Origin: an uncultured Pelagibacteraceae bacterium
Lineage (GTDB): Bacteria; Pseudomonadota; Alphaproteobacteria; Pelagibacterales; Pelagibacteraceae
Assembly: GCA_902549495.1 (NCBI GenBank)
Contig: CACCVU010000002.1
Coordinates: 1 to 64,000, forward strand
Direction of reading: 5' to 3'
Length of the DNA: 64,000 bases
Both the position numbers and the translations under genes were made by a program. Shown here piece by piece: positions 40,499 to 50,332 of this stretch (the first letter of the stretch is position 1; the number at the start of each line of letters is the position of its first letter). The notes below the pieces were generated by a model that saw only the letters and a program-made list of their open reading frames with translations, ran no database searches and was not told the origin of the DNA.

Positions 40499-41604
40499 TA
40501 TCTTTTATCATACCGTTTATAATTCTACTTACAGTTGTAGTATTTATTCATGAATATGGCCATTATTACTATGCTAAGAAGTATGGAGTAGGTGTCACAG
40601 ATTTTTCTATAGGATTTGGTAAAGAAATATTTGGCTTTAATGACAAATCTGGAACAAGGTGGAAATTCTGCGCTATTCCTCTTGGCGGATATGTAAAATT
40701 TTTTGGCGACAGAAATGTTTTTAGTCAAGCAGAGCAAGAAGAATTGTTAAAAAATTACAGTAAAGAAGATCAAGAGAAATTATTTGTGGTCAAACCTTTA
40801 TATCAAAGATCAATAATAGTAGCGGCTGGACCTTTTGCAAATTTTTTATTAGCAATATTTATTTTTGCATTCATCTACATGTTCGCTGGAAAAGATTTTA
40901 CTCCTGCTCAAATACAAGAGGTTCAAGTGGAAAGTCCTGCTGAAGAGGCAGGCATTAAACCAGGTGATATTATCCAATCTATAAATGGCAAAGATGTAAA
41001 TAGCATTATGGAAGTTTCAGCTTTCATTAATTCCTCTTCATCAGAGATAATTGATATCGGTATATTAAGAAATGACAGTGAAATTACATTTTCTGTAAAA
41101 CCTGAGGTAATTAAAGGGGAGGACTCTTTAGGCAATAAAGCAAATAAAAAGATTATCGGTATAAAGATAGCGCCTTTAAATGATGAAATTAATAGAGAAA
41201 GATTAGGCCCAGCAACCGCTTTATTTTATGCTTTTAAAGAGACTTGGTTTGTAATTGATGCTTCATGGAATTTTACTATTTCAATGTTTAAAGGCACAGG
41301 AGACACCACTCAACTTGGTGGCCCTATAAAAATAGCTAAAATAACTGGTCAGGTCGCAAAAATGGGTTTTATAGCCTTTCTAAGCATTATGGCTTACATA
41401 TCGATTAGCTTAGGATTTATTAATTTGTTACCTATTCCTATGTTAGATGGAGGACACTTAATGTTTTATGCTTTTGAAAAGGTTTTAGGTAGACCTCTAA
41501 CTCAAAAGACCCAAGAAGGATTTTTTCGAATCGGTCTTTTTTTGCTACTTTCTTTAATGTTTTTTACAACATTTAATGATTTAAAAGATTTAGGCTTATT
41601 TTAA
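40486..41604 (+). CDS. rseP: Site-2 zinc metalloprotease RseP
   Basis: VVFIHEYGHYYYAKKYGVGV HExxH, PDZ GIKPGDIIQSINGKDV, NLLPIPMLDGGHLM; GTG start. Confidence 0.93.
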   Translation: MEILISFIIPFIILLTVVVFIHEYGHYYYAKKYGVGVTDFSIGFGKEIFGFNDKSGTRWKFCAIPLGGYVKFFGDRNVFSQAEQEELLKNYSKEDQEKLFVVKPLYQRSIIVAAGPFANFLLAIFIFAFIYMFAGKDFTPAQIQEVQVESPAEEAGIKPGDIIQSINGKDVNSIMEVSAFINSSSSEIIDIGILRNDSEITFSVKPEVIKGEDSLGNKANKKIIGIKIAPLNDEINRERLGPATALFYAFKETWFVIDASWNFTISMFKGTGDTTQLGGPIKIAKITGQVAKMGFIAFLSIMAYISISLGFINLLPIPMLDGGHLMFYAFEKVLGRPLTQKTQEGFFRIGLFLLLSLMFFTTFNDLKDLGLF

Positions 41605-41627
41605 GCCATTTTTTTAATCAAAAAAGT

Positions 41628-41708
41628 CAATAAAATCAACGATTTTTGACCACACAATATATTGTGTTGATATTTACGTGAAACACCAAAAAAATGTTGA
41701 TTTTATTG
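41628..41708. promoter_or_regulatory. Nested palindromes upstream of the HU gene (operator candidate)
   Basis: CAATAAAATCAAC (41628-41640) / GTTGATTTTATTG (41696-41708), perfect 13-bp inverted repeat flanking the 16-bp palindrome ACACAATATATTGTGT (41652-41667). Confidence 0.6.
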
Positions 41709-41746
41709 GATTTTTATTGAAATTAGGAAATAACTAAGGGGCATAA

Positions 41747-42022
41747 ATGAATAAAAAACAACTAGTAGCAAAAATATCGTCCACACTGGGTCAAAGCAAA
41801 GCTGATGCAGAGAGAACTTTTGATTCAATAACGACTATTATTTTAGATGCTTTAAAGAATGACGATACTGTAAAAATAGCTGGATTTGGTACTTATAAAG
41901 TAGCAAAAAGAAAAGCTAGGGTAGGTAGAAACCCACGTACAGGAGAGTCTATTCAAATTGCAGCATCCCAAAAAGTTAAGTTTTTACCAGCCAAAAGCTT
42001 AAAAGAAATGTTTAATAGATAA
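41747..42022 (+). CDS. hup: HU family DNA-binding protein
   Basis: MNKKQLVAKISSTLGQSKADAERTFDSI...KIAGFGTYKVAKRKARVGRNPRTGESIQIAASQKVKFLPAKSLKE. Confidence 0.95.
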   Translation: MNKKQLVAKISSTLGQSKADAERTFDSITTIILDALKNDDTVKIAGFGTYKVAKRKARVGRNPRTGESIQIAASQKVKFLPAKSLKEMFNR

Positions 42023-42030
42023 ACGTTTTA

Positions 42031-42067
42031 TTTAGCCCTTATTTGATAATCTCAAATAAGGGCTAAA
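42031..42067 (+). terminator. Long perfect hairpin after hup
   Basis: TTTAGCCCTTATTTGA-TAATC-TCAAATAAGGGCTAAA, 16-bp perfect stem, no T-tract after it. Confidence 0.65.
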
Positions 42068-42161
42068 CTACTTGCAAAAACTGCATAGCTCAAATTAAGA
42101 CAATTCAATTCTTTTTCAATAGTTAAAACACTATAACGCACGCTTAACAAGGGAGTTAGTT

Positions 42162-43454
42162 ATGAAAAAATACTTAGGATACTTTCTAGCAGGTACAGCC
42201 ATTTACTTTGGCTTCGCGGGTCTTGGATATGCTGAGACTACAGTGTCTGCAGAAGTACAATACATTTTTAATACCCTATTATTTTTAATGTCAGGTTTCT
42301 TGGTCATGTGGATGGCCGCAGGTTTCGCAATGTTAGAGTCAGGATTAGTAACATCAAAATCTGTATCAGCAATCTGCGCAAAAAATATAGGTTTATATTC
42401 AATCGCCGGAGTAATGTTCTGGTTGGTTGGTTACAATTTAGCTTACGGTATCCCAGAGGGCGGATATATTGGTTCATTTACACCATGGAGTGACAATTCA
42501 TCATTAGAGACAGGATATTCTGATGGATCTGATTGGTTTTTCCAAATGGTGTTCTGTGCAACTACAATGTCAATCGTATCTGGTACATTAGCTGAAAGAA
42601 TTAAGATCTGGCCATTTTTCTTATTTGCCGCAATTTTAACTGGAATTATCTATCCAATTTCAATGGGTTGGCAGTGGGGTGGCGGATGGTTATCGGTAGC
42701 TGGATTCTCAGACTTTGCTGGTTCAACATTAGTACATGCTGCTGGAGGAGCTGCGGCTCTTGCAGGTGCAATCGTATTAGGTGCTAGAAGTGGCAGATTC
42801 TCTGGAAAAGGCGAGGCTAAGCCGATGGCACCATTTGCTGCATCATCAATTCCGTTAGCAACATTAGGAGTATTTATACTTTGGTTAGGTTGGTTCGGAT
42901 TTAATGGTGGATCTCAGTTAGCTTCTGGAACGCTAGAAGACGTTTCAGCAGTAGCAACAATTTATATCAATACGAACTTAGCTGCAGGTGGTGGTGTATT
43001 AGCTGCTGCAACAGTATCAAGAGTGATTGGTGGAAAAACTGACGTTGTAATGATGCTAAACGGCGCAATTGCTGGATTAGTAGGTATTACCGCAGAACCA
43101 TTAACACCAAGTCCTCTAGCTGCAATCTTTATTGGAGCAATAGCTGGAGTATTAATGTACTTCTCAACAAAACTATTGTTCAAAATGAAAATTGATGACG
43201 TAGTTGGAGCCATCCCAGCACACTTAGTAGCTGGAGTATGGGGTACATTAGCAGTGCCATTAACAAATGGAGATGTTACTTTCGGAGCACAATTCTTAGG
43301 AACTATCTCAGTTGTGGTATTCGTATTCATAGTCTCATTTATTGTTTTCCAAATTATAAAAAGTACAATTGGATTAAGAATAAGCAAGGAAGCTGAAAGA
43401 CTAGGAACTGACAAAGCAGAAGTCGGTGTAATAGCTTACGGTATTAGAGACTAA
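42162..43454 (+). CDS. amt: Ammonium transporter (copy 1)
   Basis: MWMAAGFAMLESGLVTSKSVSAICAKN, GGGWLSVAGFSDFAGSTLVHAAGG. Confidence 0.95.
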   Translation: MKKYLGYFLAGTAIYFGFAGLGYAETTVSAEVQYIFNTLLFLMSGFLVMWMAAGFAMLESGLVTSKSVSAICAKNIGLYSIAGVMFWLVGYNLAYGIPEGGYIGSFTPWSDNSSLETGYSDGSDWFFQMVFCATTMSIVSGTLAERIKIWPFFLFAAILTGIIYPISMGWQWGGGWLSVAGFSDFAGSTLVHAAGGAAALAGAIVLGARSGRFSGKGEAKPMAPFAASSIPLATLGVFILWLGWFGFNGGSQLASGTLEDVSAVATIYINTNLAAGGGVLAAATVSRVIGGKTDVVMMLNGAIAGLVGITAEPLTPSPLAAIFIGAIAGVLMYFSTKLLFKMKIDDVVGAIPAHLVAGVWGTLAVPLTNGDVTFGAQFLGTISVVVFVFIVSFIVFQIIKSTIGLRISKEAERLGTDKAEVGVIAYGIRD

Positions 43455-43490
43455 TTAAAATTCCCTCCCTCGTTAGTTGGGAAAAATTAT

Positions 43491-43530
43491 AAGGCCTGGT
43501 TCGGTTCCCCCGTCCAGGCCTTATTTATTT
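43491..43530 (+). terminator. Terminator between the two amt genes
   Basis: AAGGCCTGG...CCAGGCCTT stem followed by ATTTATTTT. Confidence 0.8.
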
Positions 43531-43608
43531 TACAAAGCTCGTATGCATTAAATTCATGCTTCAAATCTCTGTAATTTGATATCAAGTCTTCAAAAAAAAG
43601 GGGGAAAC

Positions 43609-44898
43609 ATGAAAAAATTAACTTTCATTTTATTAGGTTGTATTTCTGCTTTACTAATTAGCTCTCAAAGCTTTGCAGAAACTACAATGTCTCAAGAAGG
43701 ACAATATATTTTTAACTCGTTAGGGTTTTATATAGGTGGAGTGCTAGTAGCTTTCATGGCAGCAGGTTTCTGCATGCTTGAGAGTGGATTAGTTACAACA
43801 AAAAGTGTGTCGACAATTGCCGCGAAAAATATAGGTAAATTCGCTATATGTTCACTGATATTTTTCTTAGTAGGCTATAATTTGGCTTATGGCGTGCCGG
43901 AGGGAGGCTACGTGGGCTCATTTACGATTTGGACAGACTCATCTGACGCTGAAACAGGTTATTCAGGTTATTCAGACTGGTTCTTTCAAACTATGTTCGT
44001 GTGCGCGACAGCTTCCATAGTGTCTGGAGCAGTTGCAGAAAGAATTAAGATCTGGCCATTCTTTATTTTTGCAGCAATTATGGCAGGCGTGATTTACCCA
44101 ATTTCTATGGGTTGGCAGTGGGGTGGCGGCTGGTTAGCTAGCGGCGGATTCTCTGATTTTGCTGGATCAACTTTAGTTCATGGATGCGGAGGTGCCGCGG
44201 CATTAGCTGGAGTAATTGTTTTAGGAGCTCGTGAGGGAAGATTTGGCAGAAGAGGTGAAAAGAGATCAATGCAACCTTTTGCGGCTTCAAGTATTCCATT
44301 AGTAACACTCGGAACTTTTTTGCTTTGGTTTGGATGGTTTGGTTTTAATGGCTTTAGTCAATTAGCTATGGGTACTTTTGACGATGTTAATGCAATATCA
44401 AAAATTGCAGTAAATACTCATTTAGCAGGTGCAGCAGGGACTTTTACTGGTGCTGCGATTACAAGATTGATTGGTGGAAAAACTGATATTGTAATGATGC
44501 TTAATGGTGCGTTAGCCGGATTAGTTGCTATAACAGCAGAACCTTTAACACCTGGTCCAATTACAGCTATGTTCATTGGTTCCATAGGAGCAATTATAAT
44601 GTATTTCGGTACAAAAATGTTAGAGAGCTATGGTTTGGATGATGTAGTTGGTGCCATTCCTGTACACATGTTTGCAGGAATATTTGGAACATTAGTTGTG
44701 CCTTTAACGAATCCAGATACATCTTTTGGAACTCAATTCATTGGTACTGCATCTGTATGTATATTCAGTTTTGTTCTTTCATGGATTACCTTCAGTGTTC
44801 TTAAATCAACTATAGGATTAAGAATTAGTAAAGCTGCTGAAAAATTAGGAACCGACAAAGCCGAAGTTGGTGTTTCAGCTTATTCTATTAGAGACTAA
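43609..44898 (+). CDS. amt: Ammonium transporter (copy 2)
   Basis: Close paralogue of the preceding gene; signal-like MKKLTFILLGCISALLISSQSFAE, AGFCMLESGLVTTKSVSTIAAKN. Start moved to 43609, preceded by GGGGG. Confidence 0.95.
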   Translation: MKKLTFILLGCISALLISSQSFAETTMSQEGQYIFNSLGFYIGGVLVAFMAAGFCMLESGLVTTKSVSTIAAKNIGKFAICSLIFFLVGYNLAYGVPEGGYVGSFTIWTDSSDAETGYSGYSDWFFQTMFVCATASIVSGAVAERIKIWPFFIFAAIMAGVIYPISMGWQWGGGWLASGGFSDFAGSTLVHGCGGAAALAGVIVLGAREGRFGRRGEKRSMQPFAASSIPLVTLGTFLLWFGWFGFNGFSQLAMGTFDDVNAISKIAVNTHLAGAAGTFTGAAITRLIGGKTDIVMMLNGALAGLVAITAEPLTPGPITAMFIGSIGAIIMYFGTKMLESYGLDDVVGAIPVHMFAGIFGTLVVPLTNPDTSFGTQFIGTASVCIFSFVLSWITFSVLKSTIGLRISKAAEKLGTDKAEVGVSAYSIRD

Positions 44899-44907
44899 AA
44901 ATTTAAT

Positions 44908-44935
44908 AAAGGCCCGAGAAATCGGGCCTTTTACT
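44908..44935 (+). terminator. Rho-independent terminator after second amt
   Basis: AAAGGCCCGA-GAAA-TCGGGCCTTT. Confidence 0.88.
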
Positions 44936-45956
44936 CTTTGTTTTCTTCCCAAATACGCTTCCAGTCAATGTTAGGAGAAAGTCCAAATATAGAATTTATA
45001 TTTGTAAAATGAACAGCAAGAGAAGGTATAGGTGATATACACAATTCTCTTTCATAAATTTCATGTAATGGTTTTTCAAAAGGTGCATGTTCTTTTTTAC
45101 ACATACTTAAATATTTTTCCCAGTATTTTTCTATTATTTGTTTACTAGTTAAAAAGGTGCATAAAGTTTCATCCACTTTTCTCCAATGATAATTTTGTCC
45201 TAAAAAATTCTGAGTAATACCAGCCCTTGTATATAAATACGGGTAATCGCTCGGACATATAATTATCTCTTTATTTAATTGTGAGGCTATCCTTTCATAT
45301 GTAAAAATCATTTCACTTATCGAATTACGTTGATGTAAATAATCATCTTCAACAAAATAAATCAAATCTTCACAATTTTTAGCTTCCAACAAAGACTGGT
45401 GAATATTGGCCATATTAGAAATTTGATTAGAGGATATATCCTGTCCCCTTTCATTAATTTTTTCGATTTCTTTTTCGAATTTGGAAACATCTAAATTTAT
45501 TAAATAATATTCTGTTTTAAATTTTTTAAATATTGAATCTATTTTTTTTAAGTTTTCTTCCGAGGAATTATGATCAATAACTTTAAAGCTAATTTTTAAA
45601 TTTTTAAGCTGAGTGTTAGATTTTGCAGAATACAATAATGACCTAATAGTTCTCAAAGTGTATTCAATTTTTTTCTTTTCAAAAAGCCTGTTTTTATTTT
45701 GAGTTAACATATTCACGCTAGTGCATGTTCTAATTATGATATCTAAAGATTTTACAGGTCTAGTTACTTTAACTATTCCTAATGGAAGATTAATAGAATT
45801 TTTGCCAATAATAGTCGCTTCATCATTAATTTTTTTATTGATTGTAACTATCTCAAATGTATTTTGATCAATAATTTCAAACCCTAACATTCTGCATAAT
45901 TTGATAAAGATTTTTTTTAAAAATCCTGTTTTTTTTGAATTTTGAAAGTTTTTCAT
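44931..45956 (-). CDS. Uncharacterised protein, possible GT-A-like glycosyltransferase
   Basis: LDIIIRTCTSVN..., DLIYFVEDDYLHQRNSISEM with DD motif; 341 aa. Confidence 0.5.
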   Translation of the reverse strand: MKNFQNSKKTGFLKKIFIKLCRMLGFEIIDQNTFEIVTINKKINDEATIIGKNSINLPLGIVKVTRPVKSLDIIIRTCTSVNMLTQNKNRLFEKKKIEYTLRTIRSLLYSAKSNTQLKNLKISFKVIDHNSSEENLKKIDSIFKKFKTEYYLINLDVSKFEKEIEKINERGQDISSNQISNMANIHQSLLEAKNCEDLIYFVEDDYLHQRNSISEMIFTYERIASQLNKEIIICPSDYPYLYTRAGITQNFLGQNYHWRKVDETLCTFLTSKQIIEKYWEKYLSMCKKEHAPFEKPLHEIYERELCISPIPSLAVHFTNINSIFGLSPNIDWKRIWEENKE

Positions 45957-45994
45957 ACTAGCAAAATATATATAATAGTTTAATTAGTTGATCT

Positions 45995-46393
45995 ATGAGT
46001 ATTAAATCTTCACAAAAATTGGTTGAAGAAGCCAACGAAATCATTGAAACACTAAGTCCATCGGAAATAAAGAGTCTTATTGAAAAAAATGAGATAACTT
46101 TAATTGATGTCAGGGACATCAGAGAGCTTTGGAGAGATGGCACAATTGAAAATGCAAAACACATCCCAAGAGGTATGCTAGAATTCTGGTTAGATCCTAA
46201 TAGCAGCTATTATCAAGAGAATAAAATTAAAGATACTAAAAAAATGGTTTTCTTCTGTGCAATGGGTTTTAGATCTGCACTTGCTACTAAAGCACTAGTT
46301 GATATGGGTTTTAAAAATGTAGCTAATGCTAAAGGTGGATTTGATGCTTTAAAAAATGCTGGACTAAAAGTAGTTCAAAAAGATAAAAAATAA
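45995..46393 (+). CDS. Rhodanese-like domain protein
   Basis: LIDVRDIRELWRDGTIENAKHIPRGMLEFW...FFCAMGFRSALATKAL. Confidence 0.93.
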   Translation: MSIKSSQKLVEEANEIIETLSPSEIKSLIEKNEITLIDVRDIRELWRDGTIENAKHIPRGMLEFWLDPNSSYYQENKIKDTKKMVFFCAMGFRSALATKALVDMGFKNVANAKGGFDALKNAGLKVVQKDKK

Positions 46394-46981
46394 TTATTTA
46401 CTGGCTTCTTTTAAAACAAATTCAATTCTATCCTGACCCCAGAAAACTTTATTATTAGATACAAAAGTTGGAGCTCCAAAAACTCCTTTTTCATATGCCT
46501 CACTTGTCTTTTTTTTTAAACTTTCCTTAATTAAAGAGGAGGTGGCTCTTAAAGCAAAAGTTTTTGGATTTACATTTAAGTTTTTTAAAACTTTTTGAAT
46601 TATATTTTCGTCATTCATATTTAAACCGTCCTGCCAAATAGAGTTAAATATATTATCAATATAATAGCTTTTAAAATTATCTTCTTCTGCCACAAATACA
46701 CCCCTCATTAAATTCAAACTTCTAATTGGAAAATAAGAGTTAAATTTAAATTTTACGTTATTTCTTTCAGCTATCAATTTACAATCTCTAATCATATGTT
46801 TAGCTTTTGCAGGTATAAAAGCTGGAGCCTTAATTCCATGCAAATTATGTAAACCACCTAAAAGAATTGGTTTATATCTAATTTTTATTGATGCTTTGTT
46901 TTCAATTTTTCTAATTTCCTTATGTGCAAGAAAAGAATATGGACTTACAAAATCAAAATAAAAATCAAAAGGCTTAATCAT
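46394..46981 (-). CDS. 2-hydroxychromene-2-carboxylate isomerase/DsbA-family protein
   Basis: FDFYFDFVSPYSFLAHKEI...GVFGAPTFVSNNKVFWGQDRIEFV; start at MIKPFDF. Confidence 0.88.
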   Translation of the reverse strand: MIKPFDFYFDFVSPYSFLAHKEIRKIENKASIKIRYKPILLGGLHNLHGIKAPAFIPAKAKHMIRDCKLIAERNNVKFKFNSYFPIRSLNLMRGVFVAEEDNFKSYYIDNIFNSIWQDGLNMNDENIIQKVLKNLNVNPKTFALRATSSLIKESLKKKTSEAYEKGVFGAPTFVSNNKVFWGQDRIEFVLKEASK

Positions 46982-47444
46982 TGAAACTAATTTTTTTGGC
47001 AAAGAAAATTCTAAAAAACCAATAAATGACTAATCCAATAGGTCCAGAGAAATAAGTAATTACTAAAGAGGGTATTGTAATAATTTTTGGGATAAAATAT
47101 TTTCTTGCATCCCTGACTATCCATGCTCCTGCGAATAAGCTAATTGAAAGAAAATGGAGCCAAAAAATTAAGAGTAAAATTTCGTTTGCGAACATTGAAT
47201 ATAGTCCATCTAATCCGCCATATAATTCAAACCCACTTAAAATATCATTATCTAAGTAAAGATTGTAAGATAAATAGCCGTAAGCTGTAGCTAAAAGTAG
47301 AGGAGCAATAATTGATTGTGCAAAGAAATTTGTAATACCATGGTTAGGAAAAATAATTAGTAACAACCAAAAAGGAATTACTCCCCAGTTTGCGACTAAA
47401 TAAATAGTTTCTGAATTTATTAATTCTAAAAGATCATTTATCAT
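46974..47444 (-). CDS. ABA4-like family (DUF4281) membrane protein
   Basis: GGLDGLYSMFANEILLLIFWLHFLSISLFAGAWIVRDARKYFIPKIITIPSLVITYFSGPIGLVIYW. Confidence 0.82.
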   Translation of the reverse strand: MINDLLELINSETIYLVANWGVIPFWLLLIIFPNHGITNFFAQSIIAPLLLATAYGYLSYNLYLDNDILSGFELYGGLDGLYSMFANEILLLIFWLHFLSISLFAGAWIVRDARKYFIPKIITIPSLVITYFSGPIGLVIYWFFRIFFAKKISFND

Positions 47445-47470
47445 TAAAAATAATATAGTATATTAAATAA

Positions 47471-48031
47471 ATGAATCCCACATTAAATAAAAGTGATTTT
47501 GAGGAGCTCACTACAAACTTGAAAGACCTAGCTTACTCTTATTTAGAAAAATATAATCCGTCAAAACAACAGTTAAAAGTATATCTATTAAAGAAATACT
47601 TGTTAAAGATAAAAGGAAGTAGATCTAAAAAAGAAGTTTCCGCAATTATAGATGAAATAATTTTAAATTTAGAAAAGAATAAGATTTTAAATGATGAGAT
47701 GTACTCTGACTCAAAGGCTAGGATGTTTTTAAAAAGAGGTTACTCCCTTAATAAAATAAATCAGTCATTAAGAAGCAAAGGAATAGAAGATAAATATGTA
47801 AAGCAAAGCATTGATAAAATTAAAGAAAATGAAATAGAACCCGATTTTGTTTCTGCTTTAAAGCTTTGCAAGAGAAGAAGAATAGGACCTTTAAGACCAG
47901 AGAGTAATCGTGAATTATTCTATAAAAAAGATATGGGAATATTAGCTAGGGGAGGATTTAGTTTTGATTTATCAAAAAGAGTTTTAGATTTGGATACCCA
48001 AGAATTTAATAAATTAATCAAGCTTATCTGA
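47471..48031 (+). CDS. recX: RecX-family regulatory protein
   Basis: YSLNKINQSLRSKGIEDKYVKQSID...RRRIGPLRPE...DMGILARGGFSFDLSKRVL. Confidence 0.82.
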   Translation: MNPTLNKSDFEELTTNLKDLAYSYLEKYNPSKQQLKVYLLKKYLLKIKGSRSKKEVSAIIDEIILNLEKNKILNDEMYSDSKARMFLKRGYSLNKINQSLRSKGIEDKYVKQSIDKIKENEIEPDFVSALKLCKRRRIGPLRPESNRELFYKKDMGILARGGFSFDLSKRVLDLDTQEFNKLIKLI

Positions 48032-48157
48032 TTTTTTGTTTTTTTCTTCTTCGACTAAAATATCAAGCTTTCTTTTTAATGCATTTCTTACTAGAATAAA
48101 AAACAATACACCAAAAAAGGTTACAGAAAGTATTATAATTAAAATTGTTTTAATCAT
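48014..48157 (-). CDS. 47-aa single-TM peptide (not in ORF track)
   Basis: MIKTILIIILSVTFFGVLFFILVRNALKRKLDILVEEEKNKKSDKLD on the minus strand, filling the gap between recX and cysQ. Confidence 0.45.
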   Translation of the reverse strand: MIKTILIIILSVTFFGVLFFILVRNALKRKLDILVEEEKNKKSDKLD

Positions 48158-48929
48158 TTAAATTTTCAGACCTTTTAATCAATAAACTAGGATTTCTATA
48201 ATCTTCTTTACCATACAAAAAAGGCTTTTCATCTAATGTCTTGATTATTGCTCCAGCATTTTGAGCTATAGCATGTCCCGCAGCGTAATCCCATTCATTT
48301 GCTCTTTCTCTAGCTGCGTAAATATCGTATTCACCTGTTGCTATTACACAAAATTTATATGAGCTAGCCATTTTTACAATTGAGGTAACATTAAACTCTT
48401 TTAATTTGTTTAAAATTATATCTGAAGGTTTAATGACACTAGATAAAGCTACAACTTTTCCTTTTGGCTGTTGTTTTTTACAAGAAATCTTTTTTGTTAC
48501 ATTCTCTTCGATCAAATAACTTTCTCCAGGAGAGTACGAAAAAAAAAGTCTTTTCTTTTTGGGAACACCCACTAGTCCAAGAACCGGTACAGTATTTATT
48601 ACTAAAGCTGCATTTAATGTATATTCATCTTTTCCAGCTATATATTCTTTTGTCCCATCAATAGGATCAATCAACCAAAAAATTTTCGATTTATTTTTTT
48701 CATTAAGATTAACTGTTTCTTCAGAAATAATTGGTATATCAGGTGTTAAACTAGAAATTTTTTTTGAAATAATGTCATTCACTTTTAAATCTCCATTGCT
48801 TACAGGAGAACCATCATCCTTGATCTCAATTTTTAAACCATCGTTGTAAAGTTTTATTGTATCGTCTCCAGCCTCTATAAAAACATCAATGAGTCCTTCC
48901 GCTATTTTTTTTAACTCGGCTTTATTCAC
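48150..48929 (-). CDS. cysQ: 3'(2'),5'-bisphosphate nucleotidase CysQ
   Basis: DGSPVSNGDLKVNDII, PIISEE, FWLIDPIDGTKEYI. Confidence 0.92.
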   Translation of the reverse strand: MNKAELKKIAEGLIDVFIEAGDDTIKLYNDGLKIEIKDDGSPVSNGDLKVNDIISKKISSLTPDIPIISEETVNLNEKNKSKIFWLIDPIDGTKEYIAGKDEYTLNAALVINTVPVLGLVGVPKKKRLFFSYSPGESYLIEENVTKKISCKKQQPKGKVVALSSVIKPSDIILNKLKEFNVTSIVKMASSYKFCVIATGEYDIYAARERANEWDYAAGHAIAQNAGAIIKTLDEKPFLYGKEDYRNPSLLIKRSENLND

Positions 48930-49095
48930 TTTCTACTCTTTCTAATTTTACGTTTTCGATGTTAATTACTCTTTTTCCATAATTTTCAAAATTAACTGTT
49001 ACTTTATTACCTATAATAGATTGCACTTGACCTATACCCCATTCACTATTAGCAGGGTTTTTAACATAATCACCTGGTTCGAAATCAATAAGCAT
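48922..49095 (-). CDS. DUF3553 protein (not in ORF track)
   Basis: MLIDFEPGDYVKNPANSEWGIGQVQSIIGNKVTVNFENYGKRVINIENVKLERVESE on the minus strand. Confidence 0.8.
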   Translation of the reverse strand: MLIDFEPGDYVKNPANSEWGIGQVQSIIGNKVTVNFENYGKRVINIENVKLERVESE

Positions 49096-49134
49096 TATGG
49101 AAAATAAATAACAAATATATTATACACTTAAATA

Positions 49135-50262
49135 ATGAATTCACTAGGAATTAATAAATCGAAAAAAGAAACAAAAGTAGTTGTTGCAATGTCTGGAGGC
49201 GTAGACTCGTCTGTTGTAGCCGCTCTGATGAAAGAGGAGGGTTATGATGTTAAAGGTATTACTTTAAAACTTTATGATGATACAAAACAATCTAAAGATG
49301 GAAGACAGTGCTGTGCGGGACAAGATATAATGGATGCTAAAAGAGTCTCAGAAAAAATAAATATTGACCATGAAATTCTGTATTACCAAAAAAAATTTAA
49401 ATCAGAAGTCATAGACTCTTTTATTGATAGTTATGCAGTTGGAGAAACCCCTATCCCATGCGTTCAGTGTAATCAGACTGTAAAATTTAGAGATTTATTT
49501 AAATATGCTAAAGATTTTAAAGCAGATGCATTAATTACAGGTCACTATGTATCAAGAATTCAAAACAATGGTCATGCAAGTATGTATAGAGCTAAAGATA
49601 TAAATAGAGATCAAAGCTATTTTCTGTTTAGCACAACACAAGAACAGCTTGATTATTTGAGATTTCCTTTGGGCGAAATTGATAAATCTGAGACAAGATC
49701 CATAGCAAAAAAACTAAACTTAAATGTTGCTGATAAACCGGATAGTCAAGATATCTGTTTTGTACCAAATGGTGATTATAGTTCAGTTATAAAAAAATAT
49801 AGACCCGAGTCATTTCAAAAAGGAGACATAGTTGATCTCAATGGAGATAAAATCGGTGAACATCAAGGGATAATTAATTATACGATAGGTCAAAGAAAAG
49901 GAATAAAAATTTCAAGTGAAAAACCTCTTTACGTAATAAATATTAATGCCAATGAGAACAAAGTTATTGTGGGAAATAAAGAAAATTTAGAAATCAAACA
50001 AATCCAACTTAGAGAATTAAATATTTTGGCAAACAAAGATGAGTTTAACGAAATTATTAATATTAAAGTTAGGTCAACAGGTAGACTTTTAAAAGCAAAA
50101 ATAAAACTTGTTAAAGACTATGCTCAAGTCGAAATCTTAGATAAAGAGACTGGGATTTCACCGGGACAAGCATGTGTTTTTTATTCAAAAGATACTTTTG
50201 GGGATAAAGTTCTAGGAGGTGGCTGGATAGATAAGACTTTTAACAATAAGTTATCCACGTAG
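49135..50262 (+). CDS. mnmA: tRNA 2-thiouridine(34) synthase MnmA
   Basis: [54 protein letters not shown]. Confidence 0.96.
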   Translation: MNSLGINKSKKETKVVVAMSGGVDSSVVAALMKEEGYDVKGITLKLYDDTKQSKDGRQCCAGQDIMDAKRVSEKINIDHEILYYQKKFKSEVIDSFIDSYAVGETPIPCVQCNQTVKFRDLFKYAKDFKADALITGHYVSRIQNNGHASMYRAKDINRDQSYFLFSTTQEQLDYLRFPLGEIDKSETRSIAKKLNLNVADKPDSQDICFVPNGDYSSVIKKYRPESFQKGDIVDLNGDKIGEHQGIINYTIGQRKGIKISSEKPLYVININANENKVIVGNKENLEIKQIQLRELNILANKDEFNEIINIKVRSTGRLLKAKIKLVKDYAQVEILDKETGISPGQACVFYSKDTFGDKVLGGGWIDKTFNNKLST

Positions 50263-50332
50263 TTAACATACAGCTACAAGACACGCATTAAGTGATAACA
50301 AATTTCTATAGTATGTGATTTAATGTTTTTAA

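Noticed and set aside
42962-43414. 150-aa minus-strand ORF antisense to amt copy 1
   Set aside because: Fully inside a confidently assigned amt gene; low-complexity Thr/Pro/Ala composition typical of antisense of a membrane-protein gene.
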